The notes: a model not told the origin generated them from the letters alone. A stretch of DNA of 64,000 nt from G963678445 sp963678445 (GCA_963678445.1 OY782877.1:3906001-3970000); one strand, 5' to 3'. Counted from the first letter of the stretch, positions 26,100 to 34,734 are shown. Program-made: numbers and translations.

Positions 26100-28382
26100 A
26101 TGCGTATATTTTTGACAATAACAGTCTTTTTTTGTTTGTTTTTATCAGTTTTTGCAAACACAGAAGAGCTTGTTGTGGCACCGTATCTTTTAGATGTGAC
26201 GATGGATTCGGCGACGGTGGCCTTTGAGACGGAGACACCGGTGGCGGGGAAAGTAATCGTGCTGGGCAAGGAGGGGGAGAGTACGTTTGCTGAGGCGGCG
26301 GAAACGACGATGCATTTCATTCGGGTGACTGGGCTTGAGCCGAGTCAAACCTATCGATACCAGGTAATATGGGGAGAGAACGAGGTGGGGGCAGCGGAGG
26401 AGGAGGGATATCAGATCACAACAGCAGGACGAGCGGGTGAGTCGTTTACCTTTGTCGTATACGGGGACCCGCGTCCGGGAGATAACAAAACCCAACGTTT
26501 TCATCGCGAGGTGGTGGGCCAGGCGGCACTGGTAGAACCCGTGTTCTCTCTGATTTTGGGGGATATGGTGGACGATGGGGAGCAGGCGTCTCTGTGGCGA
26601 CAGTTTTTTCAGGTAGAAGCACCGTTATTGCGTCGCACGGCCTGTTACACGGTACGGGGAGATAACGACGTTTCACTGGGGAAAGGGCTGCACGCACGTT
26701 ATTTTCCAAAGCTGGAGAAAGGCTATTATCATTTTTCCTGGTCCGGAGTGCATTTTATTGCCTTGGATGCATGGGACGCCAGGGGGGCGCAATCTCGCGA
26801 TACGTTGATGGCGGAAAGCGAGCAGATGCAGTGGTTTTTATCGGTTATGTCGCAACCTGAGGTGAAAAAAGCTCCTTTTCGGGTGGTCTTTACACACGAT
26901 CCCATTCATATCAGCCGGGGGCGTGCGTCGGAACTGTTGCGGCGTGTGTGGCATCCGTTGTTTAAGCAGTACGGCGTCGATGTGGTCTTTTCCAGCTGGC
27001 ATTTATATGAGCGCTTACAGCACGAGGGGGTAACCTATATTGTTTCGGGAGGCGGTGGCGCAGAATTGCTATGGCAGACGCCTGACCCGGCCTTCCCATC
27101 ACAGGCAGAAGCCCGTCGACACCATTTTTGCCGGGTGGATGTGAGTGCGGGGGCAATGACGCTGCGTGCGGTAGCTTCCGATGGCACCGTACTGGATTCA
27201 TTAACTTTAGCGCCGCGTGCGAATGACGGGCAGGCGCAAGCCCGAATGCAACGTGCGGCGCGTCGTTTACGCCGTGAAATTCGTCTGGGGCCACTTTCAG
27301 AAGAAACGCCCCTGCCTGTATATTTGTTTTCCTACGATTGTGCTTTCTGCCGTCGGTTACTGGAAGATTTGTTTCCGAAATGGGCCACGGAAGCCGAAGT
27401 TCCCCTGATTGTAGAATACTACGATCTAGCTTTGCGTGGGGGATATGATCTACTTATGGCGGCAGGGGCAGACTTTGGTCGTCAGGATGCAGATATCCCG
27501 ACGGTTTTTGTTGGTAAGGATGTTTTTGGGGGTGAGTCGGAGATTTTATCGAGTGTGCCAGAGGCGCTGGCGGAGTATAAACAAGCGCCTGACGCATACC
27601 GTGCGGCATCGATAACACCATTTCAGACGCATCATGATACGGTGACCATGCGTGAACAGGCGTTTATGTCACTAGCATTGGGCATGGTGCTGGGTGCGGG
27701 GCTGTTGGATGGCGTAAACCCGTGTGCCTTTACGACGGTGATTTTTTTGATTTCTTATTTAAGCCTGACGGGAGGTGGGCGTCGGCGTATGCTGGTGACC
27801 GGTGGATTGTTTACGGCGGCGGTATTTGTCACCTATTTGGCGATAGGCCTGGTTTTTTATCGGATAGCAGGCTGGTTGACCGCGGATCGGGTATTGGCGC
27901 AGGGGGTAAAGGCGGTGTTGTTTGTGTTGGTCGTGGGCCTGGCCTTATTGAGTGCACGCGACTTTTGGCGCTGTTTGCGGGGACGAGCGGTGGATATGAC
28001 GTTGCAATTGCCAGGTTTTTTGAAGGATCGGATGCGTGCGCGTATTCGTCGGTTTGCGCGTAATGAGGCGTTGATAGGGGGGGCTGCATTTGGTTTGGGG
28101 GTAGTGATCGCGGGGATGGAGTTGGTATGTACGGGACAGGTGTATATCCCGATTGTGACGATGATCTCGGAACCGCAATATCGTGCAGAGGCGGTTTTTT
28201 ATCTGCTTTGCTACAATGTGGCGTTTATTCTTCCTTTAGTGGGTGTTTTTCTGGCAGCGGTATACGGAGTGACCTCGCAGAAACTGGGCGCAATGTTTGC
28301 CCGTCATGTAGTGTGGGTGAAGCTGGGGTTGGCGGGACTTTTTGTGGTGATGGGGGTGTTTCTAGGATATGGATTATTTTAA
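26100..28382 (+). CDS. Metallophosphoesterase-thioredoxin-DsbD-like fusion protein
   Basis: 760 aa from ATG 26100. Signal peptide 1-20; Fn3-like domain (about 25-110); calcineurin-like phosphoesterase with YGDPRPGD (121), LILGDMVDDG (151-160), RGDND (186-190) and FTHDPIH; the usual GHxH end is replaced by SSWHLYE. A thioredoxin-like domain with YDCAFCRR (CAFC at 414-417) follows. The C-terminus is a DsbD/CcdA-type membrane domain of about six helices with paired cysteines, NPC at 542 and VCTG at 677. By family knowledge such a membrane domain passes electrons from cytoplasmic thioredoxin to periplasmic thiols. The combination with a phosphoesterase is unusual. The stop TAA comes from a dispersed repeat. 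Confidence 0.82.
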   Translation: MRIFLTITVFFCLFLSVFANTEELVVAPYLLDVTMDSATVAFETETPVAGKVIVLGKEGESTFAEAAETTMHFIRVTGLEPSQTYRYQVIWGENEVGAAEEEGYQITTAGRAGESFTFVVYGDPRPGDNKTQRFHREVVGQAALVEPVFSLILGDMVDDGEQASLWRQFFQVEAPLLRRTACYTVRGDNDVSLGKGLHARYFPKLEKGYYHFSWSGVHFIALDAWDARGAQSRDTLMAESEQMQWFLSVMSQPEVKKAPFRVVFTHDPIHISRGRASELLRRVWHPLFKQYGVDVVFSSWHLYERLQHEGVTYIVSGGGGAELLWQTPDPAFPSQAEARRHHFCRVDVSAGAMTLRAVASDGTVLDSLTLAPRANDGQAQARMQRAARRLRREIRLGPLSEETPLPVYLFSYDCAFCRRLLEDLFPKWATEAEVPLIVEYYDLALRGGYDLLMAAGADFGRQDADIPTVFVGKDVFGGESEILSSVPEALAEYKQAPDAYRAASITPFQTHHDTVTMREQAFMSLALGMVLGAGLLDGVNPCAFTTVIFLISYLSLTGGGRRRMLVTGGLFTAAVFVTYLAIGLVFYRIAGWLTADRVLAQGVKAVLFVLVVGLALLSARDFWRCLRGRAVDMTLQLPGFLKDRMRARIRRFARNEALIGGAAFGLGVVIAGMELVCTGQVYIPIVTMISEPQYRAEAVFYLLCYNVAFILPLVGVFLAAVYGVTSQKLGAMFARHVVWVKLGLAGLFVVMGVFLGYGLF

Positions 28383-28480
28383 AGTGGTCCAGCGACCACA
28401 AGCGTTAGGTATGGTCCTTGCCGTCCCTGAGCAAAACAAAGCTTCGTTTTTTATTGTAGCTTTTCAGACTTAAATTACTA
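28380..28480 (+). repeat. Dispersed repeat, plus orientation, tandem copy A
   Basis: TAAAGTGGTCCAGCGACCAC, TTAGGTATGGTCCTTGCC, GTCCCTGAGCAAAACAAAG, TTTTTTATTGTAGC, ending AAATTACTAA. It gives the stop codon of the upstream gene and is directly followed by copy B. Confidence 0.9.
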
Positions 28481-28581
28481 AAGTGGTCCAGCGACCACAA
28501 GCGTTAGGTATGGTCCTTACCGTTACTGACCGCAACAAAAATTTCGTTTTTAATGACAACTTTTCAGATTTTAGTCACTAA
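28478..28581 (+). repeat. Dispersed repeat, plus orientation, tandem copy B
   Basis: TAAAGTGGTCCAGCGACCAC, TTAGGTATGGTCCTTACC, CTGACCGCAACAAAAATTTCG, TAATGACAACTTTTC, ending TTTTAGTCACTAAC. The junction with copy A shares the CTAAAG bases, which defines a unit length of about 101 bp. Confidence 0.9.
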
Positions 28582-28594
28582 CGGGAGCTAGGGA

Positions 28595-28867
28595 ATGGCG
28601 ACAGAATCCGGCCAGAAGCGTACAGGGCGCATCTTACGTGTGAAGCAGGGCTATAACCCTAATTCCAGTTCGATGGGTTCCATCGTTTTTGAATTGAATA
28701 CCATGCTGTTGGGCCTGACTACGATTTTTGGAGGTGTGGCGGGTGTCTTGTTTGCTGCATTTATGCAGGGGCCGGGAAAGCCGCCTGTGGAGGCTTCGAG
28801 GGCGCAGGAGGATGAGGAGAAAGAGCAGGAAGATGTCCAAATTGGAGACGAGGATGCGTTACGGTGA
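28595..28867 (+). CDS. Small membrane peptide with GYNPNSSSMGS core (copy 2)
   Basis: 90 aa; ATG with a GGGAG site. TGRILRVKQ leads into GYNPNSSSMGS at residues 19-29. One hydrophobic helix (about 35-57) follows, then an acidic tail (EDEEKEQEDV). The core equals copy 1 exactly, but the tails are unrelated in sequence. The stop overlaps the next start as GTGA, so it is coupled to the TPR membrane protein. The family is unrecognised. It may be a modification substrate or a small structural membrane protein. Confidence 0.75.
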   Translation: MATESGQKRTGRILRVKQGYNPNSSSMGSIVFELNTMLLGLTTIFGGVAGVLFAAFMQGPGKPPVEASRAQEDEEKEQEDVQIGDEDALR

Positions 28868-30108
28868 ATTTGGGGCTGTTGCTGATAGCTTCGTTGCTGG
28901 TAATATCTACGCCGTCGTCCATGGCGGTACATGATGCCCAAGCCTGTTTTGATCGAGCGCGTTGGGGGGAAGGGGCGACCGTTTTGCGGGAAGCGATGGA
29001 GGATGCGACCTTGTCCATGACGGAGCGTGGACAGGTAATGCTGCGTTGGGCCCGTTTTTGTGAGCAACAGCGAGGCGCTCCAGAAGCGGCAGTAAGTGCA
29101 TATCGGCGCGCAGTGGCCGTGTTGCCGGAGGAGATGAAGCAGGTAGCATTGACAGCGGAAACGCGTATTTCTGATAGTTTGTCGCAGTATAAGGACGGTT
29201 TTGCTTTACTGGCTCGGTTGCGCTTTGAGTCGCAGGATCGTAGTGAAGCGACGCATCGAATTGCGCTTATCGAAGGTTTTTTGAAGGAATATGTCGATTT
29301 TCCGGCATCGGGCCAGATGTACTATTATTTAGGGCGGAATTTGACTCTTTTAGGGCGAGAACGGGCGGCATGGGTCGCATATGATCGTGCCTTGGAGATT
29401 GCCCCGGCGTTGGTGTTGGATGTACCGGTAGCCCGGGAACGCGCCGTAGCGCGAGGACGCTGGTTGGCGTACCGCGCACGTCGTGCGGCATTGGTGGTGT
29501 TAGGCGGGGTTGGTTTGGTGGCGTTTGTGCTGTTTTGGGTGGTATACCCACAACGATGGTTGCGTTTTCGTCATTGTATTGTGCTGCTGCTGGGGGTGGG
29601 GGGATGGACGGGACTCTTTTTTGCCCCCTTGCTGTTTGTGGTGCAGGAAACGGGGGTACATCAGGAGGTGGGAGGCGGGGTAGTGGCAACAGGCGGTGTT
29701 TTGAATGGCCCGTCGGCTTTTGTAATGTACCAACTGTTTGCTTATGGGGTAATAGGAATTACGACCAGTTTTATGCTGGCGTTGGGTATGGCGCGGTTCG
29801 GAGGCTGGACGGCGTTGTTTGCGACGGGTACGGGGGCGATTGGGGTGATGATGGCTTTGTTGACGCTTTTTTATCAGAGTTATCTTTTGCCCGATGTGAC
29901 GGAGTTTGACGGTGAGACCATTTGGTATCGTCCGGGAGCGCGAGTGGAGGTGTCGTTACCGGTGTTGACGCCGTATGTCTTGACCGACCCGGCGATGTAT
30001 GCTGGCGGAGATTGGACAGGTGTGCAGCCGAGACGGGCACGGGCGTTTCTGGAGACGCAATATGCGTCTTTGCATCAGTTAGAAATGGAGGCGGGCAAGA
30101 CACCGTAA
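28864..30108 (+). CDS. Exported TPR protein with C-terminal membrane helices
   Basis: 414 aa from GTG 28864, coupled by a 4-bp overlap to the peptide gene. Signal peptide 1-20; TPR-like helices at about 25-190 (AVSAYRRAVAVLPEE, AAWVAYDRALEIAP). Three to four transmembrane helices at about 203-340 follow, then a periplasmic tail with WYRPGARVEVSLPVLTPYVL. The order TPR-then-helices repeats that of the C-terminal half of the lipoprotein at 23148. It is probably a partner of the small peptide; function unknown. Confidence 0.75.
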   Translation: MNLGLLLIASLLVISTPSSMAVHDAQACFDRARWGEGATVLREAMEDATLSMTERGQVMLRWARFCEQQRGAPEAAVSAYRRAVAVLPEEMKQVALTAETRISDSLSQYKDGFALLARLRFESQDRSEATHRIALIEGFLKEYVDFPASGQMYYYLGRNLTLLGRERAAWVAYDRALEIAPALVLDVPVARERAVARGRWLAYRARRAALVVLGGVGLVAFVLFWVVYPQRWLRFRHCIVLLLGVGGWTGLFFAPLLFVVQETGVHQEVGGGVVATGGVLNGPSAFVMYQLFAYGVIGITTSFMLALGMARFGGWTALFATGTGAIGVMMALLTLFYQSYLLPDVTEFDGETIWYRPGARVEVSLPVLTPYVLTDPAMYAGGDWTGVQPRRARAFLETQYASLHQLEMEAGKTP

Positions 30109-30123
30109 ACGGACGGTATTTTT

Positions 30124-30181
30124 AGTGTCTTAAATTCCAAGGGTTGTCATAAAAAACGAAGTTTTGTTTCGGTGTTGTCGT
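30124..30181 (-). repeat. Dispersed repeat, minus orientation, truncated
   Basis: Only the 3' half is present: the minus strand reads GACAACACCGAAACAAAACTTCG, TTTTTTATGACAACCC, TTTAAGACACTAAA. The GC hairpin half is missing. Confidence 0.7.
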
Positions 30182-30275
30182 TTTCAGGTCTTTGAGCACT
30201 ATAATAGTGTGCTTTGACGATAAGTTTTGTTTTCTGAATGGTTGTACGATGAAAAACTTGGGAGGAGGCGGTCTT

Positions 30276-31433
30276 TTGAAGTACCGATTTGAGAAATTTG
30301 GTGGAATTGTTGCAAGTGAAGCGCCCCCTTTTTTGGCGTTTGTGGACAGACAGTTTATGCGGGAGTTGGGGGTGGGGGAGTCGCCATTGTGGGAGGGGGA
30401 GGAAGTGGTGGGGCTATTGCGTGCGCCCACGGAAGTACATATGGCGATCACGAATACGTGTCCGGTGGGGTGTGCGCATTGCTATATGAATGCAGGAGAG
30501 CCGGATGCGGATGAATTGGATACGGAGGGGATTAAGGCGGCGTTGAAAGCATTGGCGGAATTTGGCGTTTTTCATGTGGCGCTGGGCGGCGGGGAAGCTT
30601 TAGCGCGTCCGGACCTGTTTGAGGTGGCGGCTTATGCGCGTGAGGTGGGGCTTGTACCGAATCTAACGGTGTCGGGGGTGTTGCTGACGCCGGAGTTGGC
30701 TGCGAAGATGACGGCCTTTGGCCAAGTGAATGTATCGGTAGATGGTGTGGGTGAAAAGTATGCGGTATATCGTGGTAAGGATCTGTTTGCGCAGGCGGAT
30801 TGCGCGATTGATATGCTGTTGGCGGCGGGGGTGCCTACGGGGATAAATTGTGTTCTGGGCCGCGAGAATTTTGATAGTATTAGGGAGCTCTTTTCGTATG
30901 CTGTGGAAAAAGGTGTGAACGAGATCGAGTTTTTGCGGCATAAGCCTGCAGGGCGGGGGGCGCAGTCGCATGAGGTGCAGCGCATGACCTTTGAGCAGCA
31001 TGTAGCACTGACGCCGCTTTTAGCGCAGCTTTCGAAGGAGCATGGAATTTCGGCGAAGATTGATTGTTCGTTTATTCCAATGTTGTGTTGGCATAATCCG
31101 CCAGTGGAGTATCTGGAGGGGACGGCGACGTATGGCTGTGAGGCGGGCAATGTATTGTTGGGAGCGCGTAGTGATGGGCAGGTAAGTGGATGTTCGTTTC
31201 TAAGGCATGAGGGTTTGTCGGTTTTTGATCTTCCGGATGTCTGGGAAACGGACCCGTATTTGCAGCGCTTGCGTAGTTGGCCCGAACGCGCTCCGGAACC
31301 GTGTTGTTCGTGTCCGTATTTGCAGGTATGTCGGGGAGGATGTCGGGCGGTGGCGGAATTTTTGACGGGTGATCCGGATGCACCGGACCCTGATTGTCCT
31401 CGAGTCGTGCAGTTTAACCAGAACCAGGACTGA
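30276..31433 (+). CDS. Radical SAM/SPASM enzyme, probable peptide maturase
   Basis: 385 aa. I chose TTG 30276 because GGGAGGAGG lies 7 bp upstream and the N-terminus KYRFEKFGGIV then resembles that of peptide-modifying SPASM enzymes. The in-frame ATG at 30249 has no site. The SAM [4Fe-4S] motif is CPVGCAHC (Cys62, 66, 69). GGGEA for SAM binding follows. The C-terminal SPASM region has GCEAG, GCSFL, the cluster CCSCPYLQVCRGGC (343-356) and a final DCPR, enough for auxiliary clusters. By family knowledge it would modify peptide side chains in the cytoplasm. The two GYNPNSSSMGS peptides 1.4 and 4.8 kb upstream are the nearest candidate substrates; this pairing is inference. Confidence 0.85.
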   Translation: MKYRFEKFGGIVASEAPPFLAFVDRQFMRELGVGESPLWEGEEVVGLLRAPTEVHMAITNTCPVGCAHCYMNAGEPDADELDTEGIKAALKALAEFGVFHVALGGGEALARPDLFEVAAYAREVGLVPNLTVSGVLLTPELAAKMTAFGQVNVSVDGVGEKYAVYRGKDLFAQADCAIDMLLAAGVPTGINCVLGRENFDSIRELFSYAVEKGVNEIEFLRHKPAGRGAQSHEVQRMTFEQHVALTPLLAQLSKEHGISAKIDCSFIPMLCWHNPPVEYLEGTATYGCEAGNVLLGARSDGQVSGCSFLRHEGLSVFDLPDVWETDPYLQRLRSWPERAPEPCCSCPYLQVCRGGCRAVAEFLTGDPDAPDPDCPRVVQFNQNQD

Positions 31434-31449
31434 CTTCATTTCTTTTTAC

Positions 31450-31701
31450 GGAAAAAGAAAGAAGCAAAGAAAAACGAAGATTTTATCAGCCTCGTGTCGA
31501 TTAGCCACGACAAGGACTATAATTATTGCCTGCGGTCTCTGGACCGCCGGGAAAAGAAAAAAGCAAGGAAAACCGAGGGTTTTATCAGCCTTGCGCTGAT
31601 TATCCACGGCAAGGGCCATACTATTGCGCGTGGCGCTGGCCACTTGCTTGCGGTCTCTGGACCGCCGGGAAAAGAAAGAAGCAAGGAAAAACGAGGAATA
31701 G
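31450..31701. repeat. Two-and-a-half tandem copies of a purine-rich repeat with GCGGTC hairpins
   Basis: Units start at 31450, 31549 and 31667 with GGAAAAGAAAGAAGCAAGG, followed by TTTTATCAGCC and ending GCGGTCTCTGGACCGCC, a hairpin with the same stem as the dispersed element. Lengths are about 99 and 118 bp, and the last copy is truncated. The region between the radical SAM gene and the esterase is filled by these; no gene is seen. Confidence 0.75.
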
Positions 31702-31760
31702 ACCATTTTTAAGGTGGTTTTTGTTGGTATTTTATTTTGCATAAAATTAGGAGGGAGATT

Positions 31761-33776
31761 ATGTGTAATGTGAAGCGGAGGGTAGGTTTGCTCTGGGTAG
31801 GGATGATGCTGGTTGTTTTTTCTGGTGTCGCCTTTGGGGCAGAAGAGTTGGTGCTAGGGTCTCCGTTTGGGGACAATATGGTGTTGCAGCGGGATTTGGA
31901 GATTCCGATATGGGGATGGGATAAGGCGGGGCAGTCGGTGCAGGTGCGCATGGGCGATCATGAGGCAACGGCGGTAGCGGATGCGGATGGGGCATGGCGG
32001 GTTACTTTGCCTGCGATGTCTGCTGGCGGCCCTTTTGTGATGGAGGTGGCAGGAAGTAGTCAGGCGAAGTTTACGAATGTGATGGTGGGGGAGGTGTGGA
32101 TTTGTTCTGGGCAGTCGAATATGGAAATGCCGGTGAAGGGGGAGACGTGGGGGGTGTATAACGGGGATGCGGAAGTAGCCGCAGCCAATCATCCAAACAT
32201 TCGGCTGTTTCGTGTATGGAATAAGATAGCGTATACGCCGCAGGTGCGGGTGGCGAATACCGGATGGAAATGTTGTGCCCCAGATGCCGTGGAAGATTTT
32301 TCGGCGACGGCGTATTTTTTTGGACGGCATCTGAGCAAGCATATGGATTGTGCGATTGGCTTGATAGAGACGTGTTGGGGCGGGACGCCGGCGGAGGCGT
32401 GGACAAGTAAGAAGGCGTTGTCGACGATGGCGGATTATCGGGATACGATGGTGGCGCTTGAGAAGGCTTCTAAGAATGTAGAGGCCTATTTTGAGCAGTA
32501 TAGGGTAGATCTTGCGGCGTGGAAAGAGCGTCTGGATAAACGGGACCAGGGAATGACGGAGCAGTGGATGGCGGTGGAGTTGTCCGATTCGGATTGGCCT
32601 ACAATGCAGGTGCCGGGGTTGTGGGAGAAGGCGGGATGGCCGGGTTGGGATGGTTTTATGTGGTATCGCAAGGAGGTGGAGTTGCCTGCGTCGTGGGCGG
32701 GTAAGGATGTGGTAGTGCATTTGGGACCGATTAATGATTATGACCGGAATTGGTTTAATGGGGAGTTTATCGGGCAGTTTGAGGAACCGGATAAGGTAAC
32801 AACGCAGCGTGAGTACAAGGTTAAAGGGGAGTGGGTGAAGGCGGGGCGTAATGTATTGGCGGTGCGGGTTTTTGACCGTGGCGGCCAAGGAGGACTCTTT
32901 GGAGAGCCGGAGGTGCTCTGGGTTGCACTGGCATCGGATAGTGATGGGAAACGTATTCCATTGGCAGGGGAATGGCGTTGTAAGCCGAGTTTATCGTTGG
33001 GTGAGGAACCGCAACCGACTCCTTTGGTACGTCCAAACTGGCCGCATACGCCAACGGTGTTGAATAATGCCATGATTCAACCTTTGGTGCCATATGCTAT
33101 TCGAGGGGCAATTTGGTATCAGGGTGAGTCGAATGCGTCTCGTGCGTATCAGTATCGTACATTGTTCCCATTGATGATCGAAGACTGGCGTCAGGATTGG
33201 GGACAGGGCGATTTCCCTTTCCTGTTTGTTCAGTTGGCGAACTTTATGGCGCGTGCGGATGAACCGGGAGAAAGCACTTGGGCGGAATTACGCGAGGCGC
33301 AGTTGATGACGCTGGAGAAGCCGAATACGGGTATGGCGGTCATTATTGATATTGGGGATGCTGAAGATATCCACCCACGAAATAAGCAGGACGTGGGTAA
33401 ACGGCTGGGCTTGGCGGCGCGACATGTTGCGTATGGCGAGGATATCGTATATTCAGGGCCGATTTATACGAAGATGCAGGTAGAGAAGGATTCAGTGCGT
33501 TTGCATTTTGATCATGTTGGCGCTGGCTTGGTGGCGAAGGAGGGTGCTGCGTTGACGGGGTTTGCAATTGCAGGCGCGGATAAGCAATTTGTGTGGGCCG
33601 ATGCGCGTATCGATGGCGATACAGTGGTGGTGCGTAGCGATAAAGTGGCGGACCCCGTAGCCGTACGCTATGCCTGGGCAGATAATCCGGCTTGCACCTT
33701 GTTTAATGCAGAAGGTTTGCCCGCGTCGCCGTTCCGCACGGATACGTGGCTGGGCATTACCGTACCCAAGAAGTAG
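31761..33776 (+). CDS. Sialate O-acetylesterase-like exported esterase
   Basis: 671 aa from ATG 31761 (AGGAGGGAG site). Signal peptide to AFGA (about 25). The SGNH-type esterase has ICSGQSNME with Ser119 as nucleophile and IGDAEDIHP with Asp536/His538 completing the triad. A jelly-roll, beta-galactosidase-like module is inserted at about 270-400 (WYRKEVELP, NDYDRNWFNGEFIG). It removes O-acetyl groups from sugars such as sialic acid or acetylated polysaccharides; members of this family in environmental bacteria often act on plant glycans. It stands alone with its own terminator. Confidence 0.9.
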   Translation: MCNVKRRVGLLWVGMMLVVFSGVAFGAEELVLGSPFGDNMVLQRDLEIPIWGWDKAGQSVQVRMGDHEATAVADADGAWRVTLPAMSAGGPFVMEVAGSSQAKFTNVMVGEVWICSGQSNMEMPVKGETWGVYNGDAEVAAANHPNIRLFRVWNKIAYTPQVRVANTGWKCCAPDAVEDFSATAYFFGRHLSKHMDCAIGLIETCWGGTPAEAWTSKKALSTMADYRDTMVALEKASKNVEAYFEQYRVDLAAWKERLDKRDQGMTEQWMAVELSDSDWPTMQVPGLWEKAGWPGWDGFMWYRKEVELPASWAGKDVVVHLGPINDYDRNWFNGEFIGQFEEPDKVTTQREYKVKGEWVKAGRNVLAVRVFDRGGQGGLFGEPEVLWVALASDSDGKRIPLAGEWRCKPSLSLGEEPQPTPLVRPNWPHTPTVLNNAMIQPLVPYAIRGAIWYQGESNASRAYQYRTLFPLMIEDWRQDWGQGDFPFLFVQLANFMARADEPGESTWAELREAQLMTLEKPNTGMAVIIDIGDAEDIHPRNKQDVGKRLGLAARHVAYGEDIVYSGPIYTKMQVEKDSVRLHFDHVGAGLVAKEGAALTGFAIAGADKQFVWADARIDGDTVVVRSDKVADPVAVRYAWADNPACTLFNAEGLPASPFRTDTWLGITVPKK

Positions 33777-33809
33777 CGAAAAAACGAAAAATAGTACGTC
33801 TATTTTTTT

Positions 33810-33851
33810 GAGGGAAGCTTCTGGAAATAAGGAGCTTCTCTCATGTTTTTT
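33810..33851 (+). terminator. Intrinsic terminator of the esterase gene
   Basis: An imperfect stem GAGGGAAGCTT / GAGCTTCTCTC followed by a TTTTTTT run at 33845-33851. It overlaps the end of the convergent glycosyltransferase gene. Confidence 0.7.
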
Positions 33852-34668
33852 TGGTGGTTTCTGTTGTCGTGTTGCGCTGCAATGTTGCTATCAAGGAATC
33901 GGGTATTTTTGGAAAACGGTCGTATTGGTGCAATATATGCGCTGCTTTTCCCGCGGCATTACACAATTCTCCTTGTTCAGAATAGACAAACTCATACTCC
34001 TGCATATAGCCCATGGTTAAGACAGGCCCATCTTCATTGCTAAACAGGTGTGTTGCATCCAGCAGATGACTATACAAAAGTACGTTATGTACGCCTTGAT
34101 CTAGGCCTATAATCACATACAAAAGGTTGGGGGTACGTCTATGTACTGCCATGAGTTCTTGTGTCATCTGTGCGGTATATGCCTGTATCGCGTTACTTGT
34201 TCCCAGGGTTACTCCCGAACAAGAGATCGCTTTGTCACGGAGCATTTTCAGCGTCTTTTTTCCATACCCAGCCGCGACCCAGGCAGTATTTAAAGAGCTT
34301 GTTCCAATGCTTGTACGCTTATCCTCCAGAAAGCAATTGAGTGGGGAAGGCATGCTGATATCAAAAGGATTGTGTTGAAAGAAAACATCTCGTACATCCG
34401 TGAGCAATATGTGGCGATATCGGTTGCCGTGTTCAGCAAGGAAAGCTTGATAAGCAAAATAGCGATGCGAGTTTATCTGCATGGGGAAAGGCAAAGGCAT
34501 TTCGAATGTAATTACGCCCAATTTGTTTAATTCCTGCAAAGTTTTTGCATCGGTATTAGAAACGAGTAAGGCTACTTCTCCTTGAAAGGAGGTGCTGTGT
34601 AGCGAATATAGGAATGGACGAATCGCAGCGATATCTAGGCCAGATACAGCACCTAAAACAAGATTCAT
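33841..34668 (-). CDS. Putative GT-A fold glycosyltransferase
   Basis: 275 aa soluble protein. The N-terminus (NLVLGAVSGLDIAAIRPFL) and LLTDVRDVFFQ with a DxxD-type metal motif at about residue 90, then a late GLDQGVHNVLL, are the pattern of family-8/DUF-type nucleotide-sugar transferases that decorate surface glycans. No membrane segment is seen. The ATG has an AGGAACC site. It is not linked to other polysaccharide genes, so donor and acceptor are unknown. Confidence 0.65.
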   Translation of the reverse strand: MNLVLGAVSGLDIAAIRPFLYSLHSTSFQGEVALLVSNTDAKTLQELNKLGVITFEMPLPFPMQINSHRYFAYQAFLAEHGNRYRHILLTDVRDVFFQHNPFDISMPSPLNCFLEDKRTSIGTSSLNTAWVAAGYGKKTLKMLRDKAISCSGVTLGTSNAIQAYTAQMTQELMAVHRRTPNLLYVIIGLDQGVHNVLLYSHLLDATHLFSNEDGPVLTMGYMQEYEFVYSEQGELCNAAGKAAHILHQYDRFPKIPDSLIATLQRNTTTETTKKT

Positions 34669-34734
34669 TACGGTTCCTTTTTGTGTATTTAAATGTGATT
34701 TTTGTATGGAGATAGAGTGTAACGTATTACAGAG

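Noticed and set aside
31450..31701. CRISPR-like array
   Set aside because: Only two and a half units, unequal spacing, no cas genes and no spacer structure.
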